Assembly: GCF_910594005.1 (NCBI RefSeq)
Contig: NC_057847.1
Coordinates: 21,426,001-21,490,000, forward strand
Source: Cervus elaphus
Lineage: Eukaryota; Chordata; Mammalia; Artiodactyla; Cervidae
DNA: 64,000 nt
Reading direction: 5' to 3'
Part shown: positions 23,773 through 35,347 of the stretch, piece after piece
How positions within the stretch are numbered: position 1 is the stretch's first letter
How the letters are laid out: each line of letters opens with the position of its first letter
Program-made: the position numbers and the translations under genes
Notes under the pieces: model-generated
Seen by the model: only the letters and a program-made list of their open reading frames with translations
Databases searched by the model: none
What the model was told of the DNA's origin: nothing

Positions 23773-24930
23773 GCATAAACTTTTAAAAAATGTTAAGGTG
23801 TAAGAAACTGACAGAGGAAGAACCAAAGGAACTGACAGAGAAAACATAGAGAACAATTTATCCACTTCAGGGGCCTCAGTGGTAGAAGGTGACAGACTGA
23901 CCATGGTCTAGGTGCATTTTGCAAGTTGACCTGGGCTCAGGAGGCTCCATGCCTGCGGTACCATGGTCGTGGTTATACTGTTTTGGCAGAAATTGAAACA
24001 GAAAACCAGAAAAAGATGCAAATGAAAATTGTGGGTAGTTATGTGTATTTTGTGGTGATTAGAACAGGTTGGCCTGACCTACTGTCAGTCTACAATACCC
24101 TGAGCCTGGAAAGCTCTGCTTCCCTCTCTTATTTGAAAAGTCTGGTAGGTAAGAGCTAGTTAATGGAAGGAAGAAAAGCATATGGCATGTGTGCAAACCC
24201 CACACCTGCCTGTACTTCCTGGATGTGTGTAACTGTTCACAGTATCATTCACACTCCTCAGTGTAAAGGAAATATGCGTACCTATACATAGAGAATCAGA
24301 TGTACTATTGATTACATTAAGACTCTACAAATCAAAACTCTTCAGTTTGATAGGCAAGGACTTCTATAACCTGTTTCCACCTCATTTTTGAGTTCTTTCT
24401 TTCCCTTCTGCATAACAATTTTTTTCTAGACAGATATGTTTTTTTTTCTTTTCTGTCCCTGCTTCTCCCATTTTTTCATGTTTGCTTCCACTTCTCCATG
24501 TGAGAGATATACTTTAGTTTTAATCCGCTCCTTGAGATTTCTTCTTCTACGTGGTTTATCTTATTCCTCGTCCTGCTTCAAGAATATGGTTGTTTTTGTT
24601 GTTTGTTACTTTGTGTTATTAGTTCTCAGTCACATTGCCCAGTGTACCTAACCCCGCCTTTCTTGCTCTGAGCAGATAACATTGTCTAATACTTTATTGG
24701 ACAAATCTAGGTCATGTAGCATAAACTGTTTCAAATCCTTTCCTTTTAATCTCAGAATACATCAGTTTCTCTTTAGCTCTCAAAAAAAGGTGTCAGTGAA
24801 GAGTCAGTTGGCCCAACCACCACAGTCATTGCTGCGTCGTTAACGGCCAGATGCTAGAATGCTAAAGTAGAGAGCCACAGTGCAGTGAGAAGAACCCAGA
24901 GCTACTGACTAGAATATGTGGCTTCATTGG

Positions 24931-25197
24931 CACCCCACTCCAGTACTCTTGCCTGGAAAAATCCCAGGGACAGAGGAGCCTGGTAGGCTGCAGTCCCTGG
25001 GGTCGCTGCAAGTCAGACACGACTGAGCGGCTTCTCTTTCACTTTTCACTTTCATGCATTGGAGAAGGAAATGGCAACCCACTCCAGTGTTCTTGCCTGG
25101 AGAATCCCAGGGACAGGGGAGCCTGATGGGCTGCTGTCTAAGGGATCACACAGAGTCGGACACGACTACAGCGACTCAGCAGCAGCAGCAGCAGTCC
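24931..25197 (+). mobile_element. Bov-A2 dimeric SINE with CAG tail
   Basis: Two Bov-A monomers sit in tandem (cactccagtactcttgcctg near 24935 and cactccagtgttcttgcctg near 25080), joined by the ttcactttcatgcattggag linker. The tail is cagcagcagcagcag. Confidence 0.93.
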
Positions 25198-25203
25198 ATT
25201 TCT

Positions 25204-25421
25204 GGGTTTCCCAAATGACACTTGGGTAAAGAATTTGCCTGCCAATGCAGCAGACAAAGAGACCCAGTTTGATCCGCAGGTCAGGAAGATTCCCTGGAGT
25301 AGGAAATGACAATCCACTCCAGTATTCTTGCCTGGAGAATCCCAGGGACAGAGGAGCCTGGTGGGCTACAGTCCGTGGGGTTGCACAGAGGCGACACGAC
25401 TGAAGTGACTTCGCACGCACA
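25204..25421 (+). mobile_element. Bov-tA SINE
   Basis: The head is gggtttcccaaatgacactt, the core is cactccagtattcttgcctg and it ends gcgacacgactgaagtgact. It lies directly behind the Bov-A2 in the same orientation. Confidence 0.9.
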
Positions 25422-25754
25422 GTCCCTCTCTGATAGTGTTACATACTTACTCTCTGGGTACCCTTCACTGTTCTCCCATCTGAAAATAAAAGGCCATGTC
25501 TTCAACTCTGCTGATGGTTTATCCTTATTTTTCTTTTAGCCACAAATGTTTCAAAGATTGTCCTTTCTTTTTGACTTCACTTCATCATTATTTCCCACTT
25601 CTCAACCTGGTAACGTGGCTTTTGTTTCTATTACTTACCCATCTCAAAACCCCAAGTCTTCCCAACATCTCTTTTTTATCTCTCTGAAGGACTGCTGATC
25701 TCTGGCATCTTTAGTTTTCATAATTCTTCCCCCTTTTTAATACGTTTGATTTCA

Positions 25755-25966
25755 GTGACTTCTCTGGTGGCTCAGACGGTAAAAGCATCTGCCTACAATG
25801 CGGGAGACCCAGGTTCAGTCCCTGGGTCAGTAAGATCTCCTGGAGAAGGAAATGACAACCCACTCCAGTACTCTTGCCTGGAAAATCCCATAGACGGAGG
25901 AGCCTGGTAGGCTATAGTCCATGGGGTTGCAAAGAGTTGAACACAACTGAGCGACGTCACTTTCAG
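25755..25966 (+). mobile_element. Bov-tA SINE
   Basis: The head is gtgacttctctggtggctca with a well-preserved tRNA-like B box (ggttcagtccctg). The 3' block is gttgaacacaactgagcgac. Confidence 0.92.
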
Positions 25967-25971
25967 GCAAG

Positions 25972-26330
25972 CTTTCTACAAAAATTATTGAACATCTCCC
26001 TGTGCCAGTCACTACTCTAGTGCTAAGGATACAGTCATGACCCCTGTCCTCATATTGCATTGGAGCCTTGTGACAAAAACAGACATTAGTCAACTAACCT
26101 GACATATAAATATAGAACTCTAGCTGTGATAAGAGCTGTGAACGAGAGGAACATTGTGTTATGGGAACACTGAATAGGAAGATGTGTTCTAGTCTGATTT
26201 CTCCTTTGAGAAATTGAGCATTGACTAAGACTTGAAGTATGCATAGAGTAAACGTAAAGAAGTAAGGGATGAGGAGAATGGTGTACCTGGCCAAGAATGT
26301 AGTGAAAACTCCTGGGGCAACAGGGAGTCA
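25972..26330 (-). mobile_element. L2-type LINE relic
   Basis: ttgaacatctccctgtgcca, followed by gctaaggatacagt, is the reverse of the L2 3' end. Later text (gacttgaagtatgcatagag, ctggccaagaatgtagtg) fits the same family. It is diverged. Confidence 0.6.
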
Positions 26331-26473
26331 ACTGTGTGTGAGATTAGGAAGATATGGATGAAGATAAAGAGATTGAGACCATCTGAAAGGAAGATAAGGA
26401 CCAGACTGCCAGAACTGAAATCATGTTAAGGGGTCTGTCCTTAATTCAAAGACAATGGGAAGCCATTGGGATG

Positions 26474-26475
<2 letters not shown>

Positions 26476-26529
<54 letters not shown>

Positions 26530-26530
26530 C
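26476..26530. repeat. Compound (TG)n(AG)n microsatellite
   Basis: About 15 TG units run directly into about 12 AG units. Length is probably polymorphic. Confidence 0.97.
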
Positions 26531-26641
26531 ATACTGTGCTTAGAAGCAATCTTTCTGGCTAATATATGGATTGAAGAGGAGATGCAACTAAGAGATGACT
26601 ACACAAATTCAGGGAACAGATGATACTTTCTGTTGTGGATA

Positions 26642-26848
26642 TGGGCTTCCCAGGTGGCACAGTGTTAAAGAATCTGCCTCCTAAGGCAGGAAACACAGGA
26701 TCTTCCTCCCTGGGTCAGGAAGATCCCCTGGAGGAGGAAATGGCAACCCACTCCAGTGTTCTTGCCTGGAGAATCCTATGGACAGAGGAGCCTGGCAGGC
26801 TACAGTCGATGGGGTCGCAAAGAGTCAGACTCGACTGAGCACATGTAC
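26642..26848 (+). mobile_element. Bov-tA SINE inside a ~40-base direct duplication
   Basis: The head is tgggcttcccaggtggcaca, the core is cactccagtgttcttgcctg and the 3' block is agagtcagactcgactgagc. The flanks 26601-26641 and 26849-26891 are near-identical (acacaaattcagggaacaga versus acacaagttcagggaacaga). This is far longer than the usual SINE target-site duplication. Confidence 0.9.
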
Positions 26849-27838
26849 ACACAAGTTCAGGGAACAGATGATGCTTTCTGTACTGGGGATAGAGAAAAAT
26901 AGACAGATGCAGGAGATAGAAAGTGAAATTGACAGGTCTCAATAGAGATGAAATTAGGGTGAGGGATATGTCATGCTTGTCTGCTGGGTTTCTGACTGTG
27001 GAGAGTGGATAGTTTCCCAGTTGCTCTTCCAGTTGATCCCAAAGTGAGGTTGCTCTTGCAGTGCTACTCTCAGCTCCCTTTTCTACACTCTCTCCCTCGA
27101 TGGCCCTTTAATTTTCAGGCTTAAGCTGCCATTTCGACAAGATGTTGCCCAAACCCAAAATGCTATTTACTCCAGAGGGCACAAGTTGGTGGCCCATTTG
27201 CCAGAGAGCCATGTTCTGTTTATCCTTCAGTATTCTTTTCAATTTAAAAATACAAATTATAAAACATTTAAAAATCAGAAACTTTTACCAAAAAATCCAT
27301 ATTTATAACTCTCTAACATTTGGAAACCCCATCAACTCTGAACCCATATTCTCTCATGTCCGCAGTTGATTGACACTAGTGACGGCTGATCCTGTGAGTC
27401 TAAGCACATATTTTCCACTTTGCCGTAGTCTCTGGCATCTGGGCACCTGGCCAGCACAGCCACTGAGCTCTTGTTTGGTCACTGAAGGCACTGGCTTTGA
27501 AACCTCAGATTTAGTCCAGTCACCTCAGGATGTAGAGTGTGCGAAGGAGAGGAGGCGCTTTAACCAGCATCATACCACTAAAAACGAACTCAACCAGTGC
27601 TCAAATCTCAGAGTCTTTCCACTCCCTGTACTGATTTATGCTAATGCTGAAAACTTCAGCCTCCTACCACTCGGCAGTTGGCATCATAGCAATTGTTAGG
27701 CTGAGATATCTGACCAGTTCAATCAGAGACATTTTATGTTTACGTATTTGAATCCCTTATTTGTAATAGAGGTTTACATATATTTTAAATGATATGAAAA
27801 GTCCAACTATTACTATATAAGAGCTTGCTCATATCACT

Positions 27839-27857
27839 GTTGTTTGTTTGTTTGTTT
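27839..27857 (+). repeat. TTTG tetranucleotide repeat in the exon C acceptor tract
   Basis: About four to five GTTT units lie immediately before ctctag and supply much of the pyrimidine tract of the 3' splice site. Confidence 0.9.
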
Positions 27858-27863
27858 CTCTAG

Positions 27864-28117
27864 AACTCTTAGAACGATCTCTAGCCCTTTTAAACAAAAG
27901 TCAACAACTCACTGACTTCATAGAAAAAATCAAGTGTGATGGACCTAATGTAAATGCTGAGATGATTCAGGGAGCTCAAAACAGCTGCCTGAAGATCGAC
28001 AGTCTTCTTGAACTTCTCCAAGACAGGAGGCGGCAACTAGACAAGTACCTGAAGCAACAGCAGCAGGAACTGAGTCAGGTTCTGCGGATGTATCAGTGGG
28101 ACCAACAGGAAAGTCAG
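27864..28117 (+). CDS. CCDC141: CCDC141 internal coding exon (window exon C)
   Basis: This 254-base exon enters at phase 1, with AA completing Glu, and leaves at phase 0 at CAG before the donor gtaacc. The peptide includes ELLERSLALLNKSQQLTDF, then DSLLELLQDRRRQLDKYLKQ, and ends WDQQESQ. This matches the CCDC141 coiled-coil region in order and spacing. The run LKQQQQEL is a short Gln-rich stretch in the helix. The acceptor is tttctctag, and part of its pyrimidine tract is a TTTG tetranucleotide repeat at 27841-27857. The exon is separated from exon B by a 12.65 kb intron and from exon D by a 24.6 kb intron. The reading frame is open throughout, and the first downstream in-frame codons past the donor are not gene-like. 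Confidence 0.95.
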
Positions 28118-28297
28118 GTAACCTCAAGGGGCACTGATGGCATCCTGACCTTGGCTAGTGAGATTGGCTTGTTATGTGGATGATCACTGTCATGGTCAAA
28201 TCCTTTGGTCTTTGGTCCAAAGTACCATGTTGCTTTCCCAAGCAAGTAATATAAAAACAAAGATTTTATTTCTTTTCATTGTAATCCTCATTTTTTT

Positions 28298-28429
28298 TTT
28301 TTTTAATTCTTTAAAATTTTTTTTTCATTTATTTTTATTAGTTGGAGGCTAATTACTTTACAATATTGTAGTGGTTTTTGCCATACATTGACATGAATCA
28401 GCCATGGATTTACATGTGTTCCCCGCAAT
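28298..28429 (-). mobile_element. L1 3' end, strongly 5'-truncated, with target-site duplication
   Basis: Read in reverse it is the bovine L1 terminus ending in an A-rich tail (T-rich here, 28298-28330). A ~21-base duplication beginning cattgtaatcctcattttt flanks it at 28277-28297 and 28430-28450. It lies 180 bases after exon C. Confidence 0.9.
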
Positions 28430-29196
28430 CATTGTAATCCTCATTTTTTTAAATGGGAGGATATCCACTGGCAGTTTTGAAAATGACTAGGTCCTATTGT
28501 TGGATTTGCTTTCTTGTTTCCATCCAGGTCACTACTTTTAGATACATTTTTTTTTGAAATTGGGAAACGTTCATTGTGATTTTCTTGAATGTTGGAGATG
28601 TGCAATGGTGCTGAATTGTACTAGATTGTTGCTAATGCCAGTGAAAGTCTATCAGCCTAAAATAGAGATAATGTTCTTAGAGGAGCAGTCCGATACCAAG
28701 GAAGAAATATAACCTTGGCCTATGGTTGGATGCTCAGTGGTTAGAGGGGTTTGGAGTGGGAGGTTGATGAGCACAGGCTTGTCAGAGCTCATTACCCAGA
28801 CTATCGGCCCAGCGCTGGTCATTTGTCACTGTGTTTGCTGTACGTTCCTTGTGTCCCAATCACTTGAGAGTAAGAGTGGATAGAACATTTTGCAAAACCC
28901 CAGGTCAAATAGGTTGGATATTTATTGCTATGTTTATAACTGCCCCAGTCCCATGCTTTAACCCATACAGATTAAGTGGAAGGAATTTTTAGGGAGAAAT
29001 GATGTGGAAGTAGGTATCCTGGTCTAGATGCATAAGAAAGATGCATACTTTATATTATTGCTCCAGTCTAAACTGGAGAGATTGACATAACAAATATGAG
29101 TCCAGGAGAGCTGGTTCTTTCAAGCTGGAAAAATGAGGATTTAAATGACAACTAACCTTTCAGGTAATACTTACTGAGTACCCACTGTTTGCGGTA

Positions 29197-29265
29197 CTGC
29201 TGTGCTTAGTCGTTCAGTCATGTCTGACTCTTTGCGACCCCATGGACTGTAGTCTGCCAGGCGCA
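29197..29265 (-). mobile_element. Bov-A fragment
   Basis: gcttagtcgttcagtcatgt and tctttgcgaccccatggact are the reverse of the shared Bov SINE/BovB 3' block. It is inserted in the L2 relic. Confidence 0.8.
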
Positions 29266-29411
29266 CCTACTGTATACCAGGTCCTACTATAAGTACTGGG
29301 GATACACAACATACAAGATAAAGTCTTTTTCCTCTAGTGATTTTCCTTCAATACATTTCCTGAGGAATTTCCCTTCTAATCCTAAGCATTTTCTAATGCT
29401 TATCTGTCAAT

Positions 29412-29612
29412 AACCTCAGCACTACTGACAGTTGGTGCTAGGTAATTCCTTTGGGAGGCTGTCCTGGGCACTCTAGTGTGGTGAGCAACATTCCTGGCCT
29501 TCTATCTATCAGATGCCAGTAGAATATACTCTAATTGTAACAACCAAAAAGGTCTCCAGACATTGCTAAATGTCCCCTGGGGGGCAAAATTACCCCCAGA
29601 TGAGAACCATGG
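29412..29612 (-). mobile_element. MER20 (hAT-Charlie non-autonomous DNA transposon)
   Basis: ggtctccagacattgctaaa, then tgtcccctggggggcaaaat and acccccagatgagaaccatg, is the reversed MER20 start. The left part (cagcactactgacagttggt) is its other end. The family name is from memory. Confidence 0.75.
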
Positions 29613-29619
29613 TTCTAGT

Positions 29620-29757
29620 GCTTTTTGTTGTTATTGTTCAGTTGCTAAGTCATGTCTGACTCTTTGTGACCCCGTGGACTGTAGCCCTCCAGGCCCCTCT
29701 GTCCATGAGATTTGCCTTCTAGAATACTGAAGTGGGTGGCCATTTCCCCTTCCAGGG
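29620..29757 (-). mobile_element. Bov-A SINE
   Basis: The text gttcagttgctaagtcatgt, ccccgtggactgtagccctc and atactgaagtgggtggccat is in reverse orientation. Confidence 0.85.
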
Positions 29758-30162
29758 GTACAATAATAAACAAATGAACAATGACAAGTGCTATAAAGAA
29801 GATTAACTAGGGCAGTGAATTTTGCCTTTTGTTGATCTACTTTTAATCAGAGAAGGAATCATAGAAGGCCTCTCTGAGGAGGTGTCATTGGACAGACACC
29901 CAAATGCAGACACCGCCAGACACATAGTCATCTTGCATTTTGTCACCTCCTCCTCTAAGTCACTATACATGTCTCAGCCCATCTCCACTTTCATCCCTTT
30001 TTCCTTGGCTACCGTTTGCTGTCCTGCTTCTGCTGTGCTTTGCCTGCTAAGCCACAGCCCTTCCCCAGTTTAGTTCTTCCCCCACCACACCTTTACATGC
30101 TCATTATCCAGAATTCTTTTTTTTAATGCAGTAGTCTTTAACTGAGAATTCTGGTACAGCAA

Positions 30163-30381
30163 GGGATTTCCTGGTGGCTCAGACAGTAAAGGGTTTGTCC
30201 ACAATGCAGGAGACCCTGGTTCAATCCCTGGGTCAGGAAGATCCCCTGGAGAAGGAAATGGTAACCCACTCCAATATTCTTGCCTGGAAAATCCCAAGGG
30301 TGGAGAAGCCTGGTGGGCTCCAGTCCACGGGGTCGCACAGAGTTGGGCACAACTCAGCGATTGACACTTTCACTTTCACTT
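30163..30381 (+). mobile_element. Bov-tA SINE with target-site duplication
   Basis: The head is gggatttcctggtggctcag, the tail is tttcactttcacttt and the 3' block is ttgggcacaactcagcgatt. The flanks tctggtacagcaa (30150-30162) and tctggcacagcaa (30382-30394) differ at one base. Confidence 0.92.
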
Positions 30382-31065
30382 TCTGGCACAGCAAAGGAGA
30401 ATTAATGCTCAGGACAAGAAAAAACATACAGTTGTTTATCAGACAACCGTTTCCAGAGTTCCTTGACCTCCCCATTCCATAACACTCTACCCCTCTCTTT
30501 CTCTTTGTCCTTCTCTTTCTGCCCTAATCCTGACCTGAAGCCATGTTCCCAGAGATGCCGTTCACTTAAAAATAAACTTCCTATTTTCTTTCTATTGAAT
30601 TCATAATGCCTAACCCCTACCTCTAGTGCTTCCAAGAATACATTAAAAGCTCCTCTAACTTTATCATGTAGAGTAGTTTATCCCTTTTAAACTACAACCT
30701 CTCTTATCCAGAGACAGTCTATCTGCAAAGAGGCTTTCAAAACACAGAACAGTTTCCCAAGAATGAAAAAGCAGCTACTGTAAGTTTTATTTATTTTTAA
30801 GGTAGTAATTTTGCCTTTCTGCTTTGAGACTATGACAATAATCATCCACTTATCCTCTGCAGTAAAAAATAAATAACCACATGAAGATTCAAAATGAACT
30901 ATCTAATCTAGTCATGTGCTTAAGGGAAATCTAGATACCATGCCAACCCCAAAAAGCATAAAGATGTCTTGATAATAACTAAAGTAAGAGATTACAGAAG
31001 GTTTTTGATTTGGTGAGTTCTCTAACTTACATTGCTTCATATTTGGGGGAAAGTGTGTTCTTTTT

Positions 31066-31915
31066 GAGGGAGTGCTTTTTAAAATAAAATTTATTTATTA
31101 GAGAAGTTTTAGATTCATAGCAAAATTGAACAGAAAGTACATGATATCCTCTGTTCCCACACATGCACCACCTCTCCCACTATCAACATCCCCCAACACA
31201 GTGGTACATTTGTTTTAATTGATGAACCTACACTGACACATTATTATCACCCCAAGTCCATAGTATTCACTAGGGTTTACTCTGGGTGCAGTACATTCTA
31301 TGGGTTTGGAAGAGTATGTAATGACATATATCAACCATTTAGTACACAAAATATTCTGCTGCCCTAAGAATCATCTGCGTTCCACCTATTCATTCCACTC
31401 TGCCTAATCCTTGGCAAAAATGGATCTTTTTACTGTCTCCGTAGTTTTGCCTTTTCCAGAATGTCATATTACTGAAATTGTGTAATGTGTAACCATTTCA
31501 GATTGTCTCCTTTTGCATATTAATATGCATTTAAGATTTATCCATTTTTTTCATGACGACAACTCATTTCTTTTTAGCACTGAATAATATCCCATTGTCA
31601 GTCACCTACTGAAGGACAACTTGGTCGCTTCTAAGTTTTGACCATTATGAATAAAGCTGTAATTAGTATTCCATGTGCAGGTTTTTGTATGGACATAAGT
31701 TTTTAATTCATTTGGGTAAATAACAAGGAACACAGTTGCTGGATGATATATGCTAAGAGTATGTTTATAAGAAATAGCCAAACTGCCTTCCAAAGTGGCT
31801 GTACCACTTTCAACGAGAGTTGCTGTTGTTCCACATCCTGTCAGCACTTGATGCTAAAGGGTCTTGGACTTTGGCCACTGTGATAGGAGCATAGCAGTAT
31901 CTCATTGTTGTTTTA
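31066..31915 (-). mobile_element. Old L1 (L1M type) 3' region, antisense
   Basis: It contains tgatgaacctacactgacac, gtacattctatgggtttgg, aataaagctgtaattagtat and tgcttgtt-like ORF2-end text, running to tctcattgttgttttaaca. This is the reverse of an old L1 3'UTR and ORF2 end. Confidence 0.75.
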
Positions 31916-31920
31916 ACAAG

Positions 31921-32047
31921 TCTAATCTTTAAATTGGAAATAATAACAATTCACAGACTTGTTCTAAGGATTAAAATCAATAACATGTGTAAAGCATGGA
32001 GCACAATGCCTACCATTTTAAAAGATGCTTAATAAATACTAGTTTTC
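31921..32047 (+). mobile_element. MIR SINE, 3' half
   Basis: The text is taaattggaaataataacaa, then ttctaaggattaaaatcaat, gtaaagcatggagcacaatg and cttaataaatactag. Confidence 0.75.
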
Positions 32048-32194
32048 TTATCATCGCTGTTCTTAGATATACCTTACAACTTATGAATTTTTTCTCATTT
32101 CATTCCTATTCATTCCCCTGGGTTTAGCATTGCTGTTGTTATATGTGTCTAAGTCTCTTAAAACTGTTTAGTTTTTAGAGGCTTCCATAGGTAT

Positions 32195-32804
32195 CAGTTC
32201 AGTTGCTCAGTCGTGTCTGACTCTTTGTGACCCCTTGAACCGCAGCATGCCAGGCCTTCCTATCCATCACCAACTCCCGGAGTTCACCCAAACTCATGTC
32301 CATTGAGTCTGTGATGCCATCCAACCATCTCATCCTCTGTCGTCCCCTTCTCCTCCTGCCCCCAATCCCTCCAAGTGTCAGGGTCTTTTCCAATGAGTCA
32401 GCTTTTTGCATCAGGTGGCCAAACTATTGGAGTTTCAGCTTCAGCATCAGTCCTTCTAATGAACACCCAGGACTGATCTCCTTCAGGATGGATGGGTTGG
32501 ATCTTCCTTGCAGTCCAAGGGACTCTCAAGAGTCTTCTCCAACACCACAGCTCAAAAGCATCAATTCTTCGGTGCTCAGCTTTCTTTATAGTCCAACTCT
32601 CACATCCATACATGACTACTGGAAAAACCATAGCTTTGACTAGACGGACCTTTGTTGGCCAAGTAATGTCTCTCCTTTTTAATATGCTGTCTAGGTTGGT
32701 CATAACTTTCCTTCCAAGGAGTAAGCATCTTTTAATTTCATGACTGCAGTCACCATCTGCAGTGATTTGGGAGCCCAGAAAAATAAAGTCAGAAAAAAAT
32801 GAAA
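32195..32804 (-). mobile_element. BovB LINE 3' end with target-site duplication
   Basis: On the minus strand it encodes YGCESWTIKKAEHRRIDAFE and the RRRRGRQRMRWLD block before the 3' repeats. The flanks ccataggtat at 32185-32194 and 32805-32814 are identical. A short A-rich filler (32791-32804) lies at the truncated 5' side. Confidence 0.93.
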
Positions 32805-32954
32805 CCATAGGTATAGTAAGGCTTTAAGAATTCACAGCTGTGGTTACAAGAACCAGGCTTTCATTTAGACTTGACTCTTAATAGTCTAGAACCAAAATCA
32901 ATTTAGTAATTATCTTAAGGATAAATTTTATTTTCAGTAAACCTGGTCTATTTC

Positions 32955-33426
32955 CAAAATATACAGACAACTCATACAGCTCAGTATCAAAAAAAACAAA
33001 AACAAAATCAAAACAAGAAAACAACCCAATCGGAAAATGGGCTGAAGATCTAAATAGATATTTCTCCAAAGAAGACATAAATCTGGCCAACAGGCACATG
33101 AAAACGTTCTTGCTCAGCATTGCTAATTATTAGAAAAATGCAGATCAAAACAACAGTGAGGTATCACCTCAAACAAATCACAGTGATTGTCACCAAAGAG
33201 TCTATAAATAGTAAATACTGGAGAGGAGAGGATATGGAGAAAAGGGAACCCTCCTACACTGTTGGTGGGAGTGTAAATTGGTTCAACCACCATGGGGAAC
33301 AATATGGAGGGTCCTTAAAAAACTAAAAGCAGAGTTATCATGTGATCTAGCAATCCCACTTCTGGGAGTGTATCTGGAACAGTCTATGATTTGAAAAGAT
33401 ATATGCACCCCAGTGTTCGTGATGTT
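32955..33426 (+). mobile_element. L1 ORF2 3' part, left half of an L1 split by BovB
   Basis: The text caatcggaaaatgggctgaa, gaagacataaatctggccaa and gttggtgggagtgtaaattg is the conserved C-terminal ORF2 region. It continues after the BovB at about 35348. Confidence 0.85.
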
Positions 33427-35334
33427 GTTCTGCCAATAAGTCTTTGTGACCCTATGGACTGCCATATGCCAGGTTTCCCTGTCCTTCACCATCTCCTGGA
33501 GCTTGCCCAGATTCATGTCTACTGAGTCCTTGAAGCTATCTAACCATCTCATCCTCTGCTGCCCCCTTCTCCTTTTGCCTTCAGTCTTTCCCAGCATCAG
33601 AGTCTTTCCCAAAGAGTCAGTTCTTTGCATCAGGTGACCAAAATATTGGAGCTTCAACTTCAGCATCAGTACTTCCAATGAATATTCAGGGTTGATTTTC
33701 CTTTCAAACGAATTGGTTTGATTTCCTTGATGTCCAAGGCACTCTTAAGAATCTTCTCCAGCACCACAATTTAAAGGCATCCATTCTTCAGTGCTCATCC
33801 TTCTTTATGGTCCAGCTCTCACATCCGTACAAGACCACTGGAAAAATCATAGATTTGACTATATGGACCTTTGTGGGCAAAATGATGTCTCTGCTTTTCA
33901 ATATGCTGTCTAGGTTTGTCATAGCTTTACTTCAAAGGAGCAAGCATCTTTTAATTTTGTGGCTGAAGTCACCATTTGCCATGATTTTAGAATCCAAGAA
34001 AATAACATCTGTTACTGCTTCCACTGTTTCCCCATCTATTTGCCATGAAACAATAGGACTGGATGCTATGATCTTAGTTTTTTTCATGTAGAGTTTCAAT
34101 CCAGTTTTTTCACTCTCCTCTTTCACCTCATCAAGAGGCTCTTTAGGTCCTCTTCACTTTCTGCCATTAGAGTGTTATCATCTGCCTATCTGAGGTTGTT
34201 GATATTTCCCCTGGCAATCTTGATTCCTACTGGTGATTCATCCTGGCTGCATTTTCACATGATGTACTCTGCGTGTAAGTTAACTAAGCAGGGTGACATT
34301 TTACAGACTTGTTGTACTCCTTTCCCAATTTTGAACCAGTCCATTGTTCCATGTTTGGTTCTAACTGTTGCTTCTTGACCTGCATACAGGTTTCTCAGGA
34401 GACAGGTAAGGTAGTCTGATATTCCCATCTCTTCAAGAATATTCCACAGTTTGTTGTGATCCACACAGTCAAAGGCTTTAGCGTAGCCAATGAAGCAGAG
34501 TAGATGTTTTTCTGAAATTCCCTTGCTTTTCCTATGATCCAAAGAATGTTGGCAATTTGATCTCTGGTTCCTCTGCCTTTTCTAAACCCCACTTGTACAT
34601 CTGGAAGTTCTCATTCACGTACTGCTGAAGCCTGGCTTGAAGGATTTTGAGCATAACCTTACTAGCATGTGAAATGAGCACAGTTGTGCGGTAGTTTGTA
34701 CATTCTTTGGCTCTTCCCTTCTTAGGAAATGGAATGAAAACTGACCTTTTCCAGTCCTGTGACCTCTGCTGAATTTTCCAAATTCACTGACATATTGAGT
34801 GCAGCACTTTAAATTCATGATCTTTTAGAGTTTGAAATAGCTTAGCTGGAATTCCATTATCTCTACTAGCCTTGTTTGTAGTAATGCTTCCTAAGGCCCA
34901 CTTGACTTCTGACTCCAGGATGTCAGGCTGTAGGTGAATGACCACACCGTTGTGGCTATCTGGGTCATTGACCTTGTTTTGTATAGTTCTTCTGTGTATT
35001 CTTGCCACCTCTTTTTAATCTCTTCTGCTTCTGTTAGATCCTTACTGTTTCTGTCCTTTATCCTGCCCATCCTTCCATGAAATGTTCCCTTGATTCTCCA
35101 ATTTTCTTGAAGATCTCTAGTGTTTCCCATTCTATTTTTTTCCTCTATTTCTTTGCATTCTTTATTTAAGAAGACCTTTTTATCTCTCCTTGCTATTCTC
35201 TGGAACTCTACCTTCAGTTTGTATATCTTCCCTTTCTCCCTTGCTTTTTGCTTCTCTTCTTTCCTCAGCTGTGTGTAAAGCCTCCTCAGACAACCACTTT
35301 GCCTTAATGCAGTTCTTTTTCTTTGGGATGGTTT
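33427..35334 (-). mobile_element. Older BovB LINE inserted into an L1
   Basis: On the minus strand it encodes diverged BovB text: MGFRKGRGTRDQIANILWI near 34590, AKAFDCVDHNKLWNILEEMG near 34480 and LKLQYFGHLMQRTDSLGKTL near 33660, all with stops. The flanks tgttcgtgatgtt (33414-33426) and tgttcataatgtt (35335-35347) look like an aged duplication. It splits the L1 exactly at that site. Confidence 0.88.
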
Positions 35335-35347
35335 TGTTCATAATGTT

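Larger units (their letters stand above)
15214..27863 (+). other. CCDC141: CCDC141 intron B-C (12,650 bases, GC-AG)
   Basis: It holds a CHR SINE, an L2-like piece, L1 3' ends, an L1 with a nested insert, a nearly full antisense BovB (20661-23772), and a Bov-A2/Bov-tA cluster at 24.9-26.9 kb. Nothing gene-like is visible in the unique parts 16310-17535, 18180-18980, 19920-20660, 23775-24930 and 26890-27840. Confidence 0.85.
29155..29900 (-). mobile_element. L2 relic split by Bov-A fragments and MER20
   Basis: Segments at 29160-29195 (cttactgagtacccactgtt), 29266-29330 (ctgtataccaggtcctac, ggggatacac) and 29760-29900 (aagtgctataaagaag, ggcctctctgaggaggtgtc) together follow the order of an antisense L2 3' region. 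Confidence 0.6.

Noticed and set aside
25755..25830. tRNA-Glu-like sequences at the SINE heads
   Set aside because: They are the tRNA-derived heads of Bov-tA elements. They lack an intact cloverleaf and are not tRNA genes.
26423..26623. Open frame with runs of CV and RE residues
   Set aside because: It is produced by the TG/AG microsatellite.
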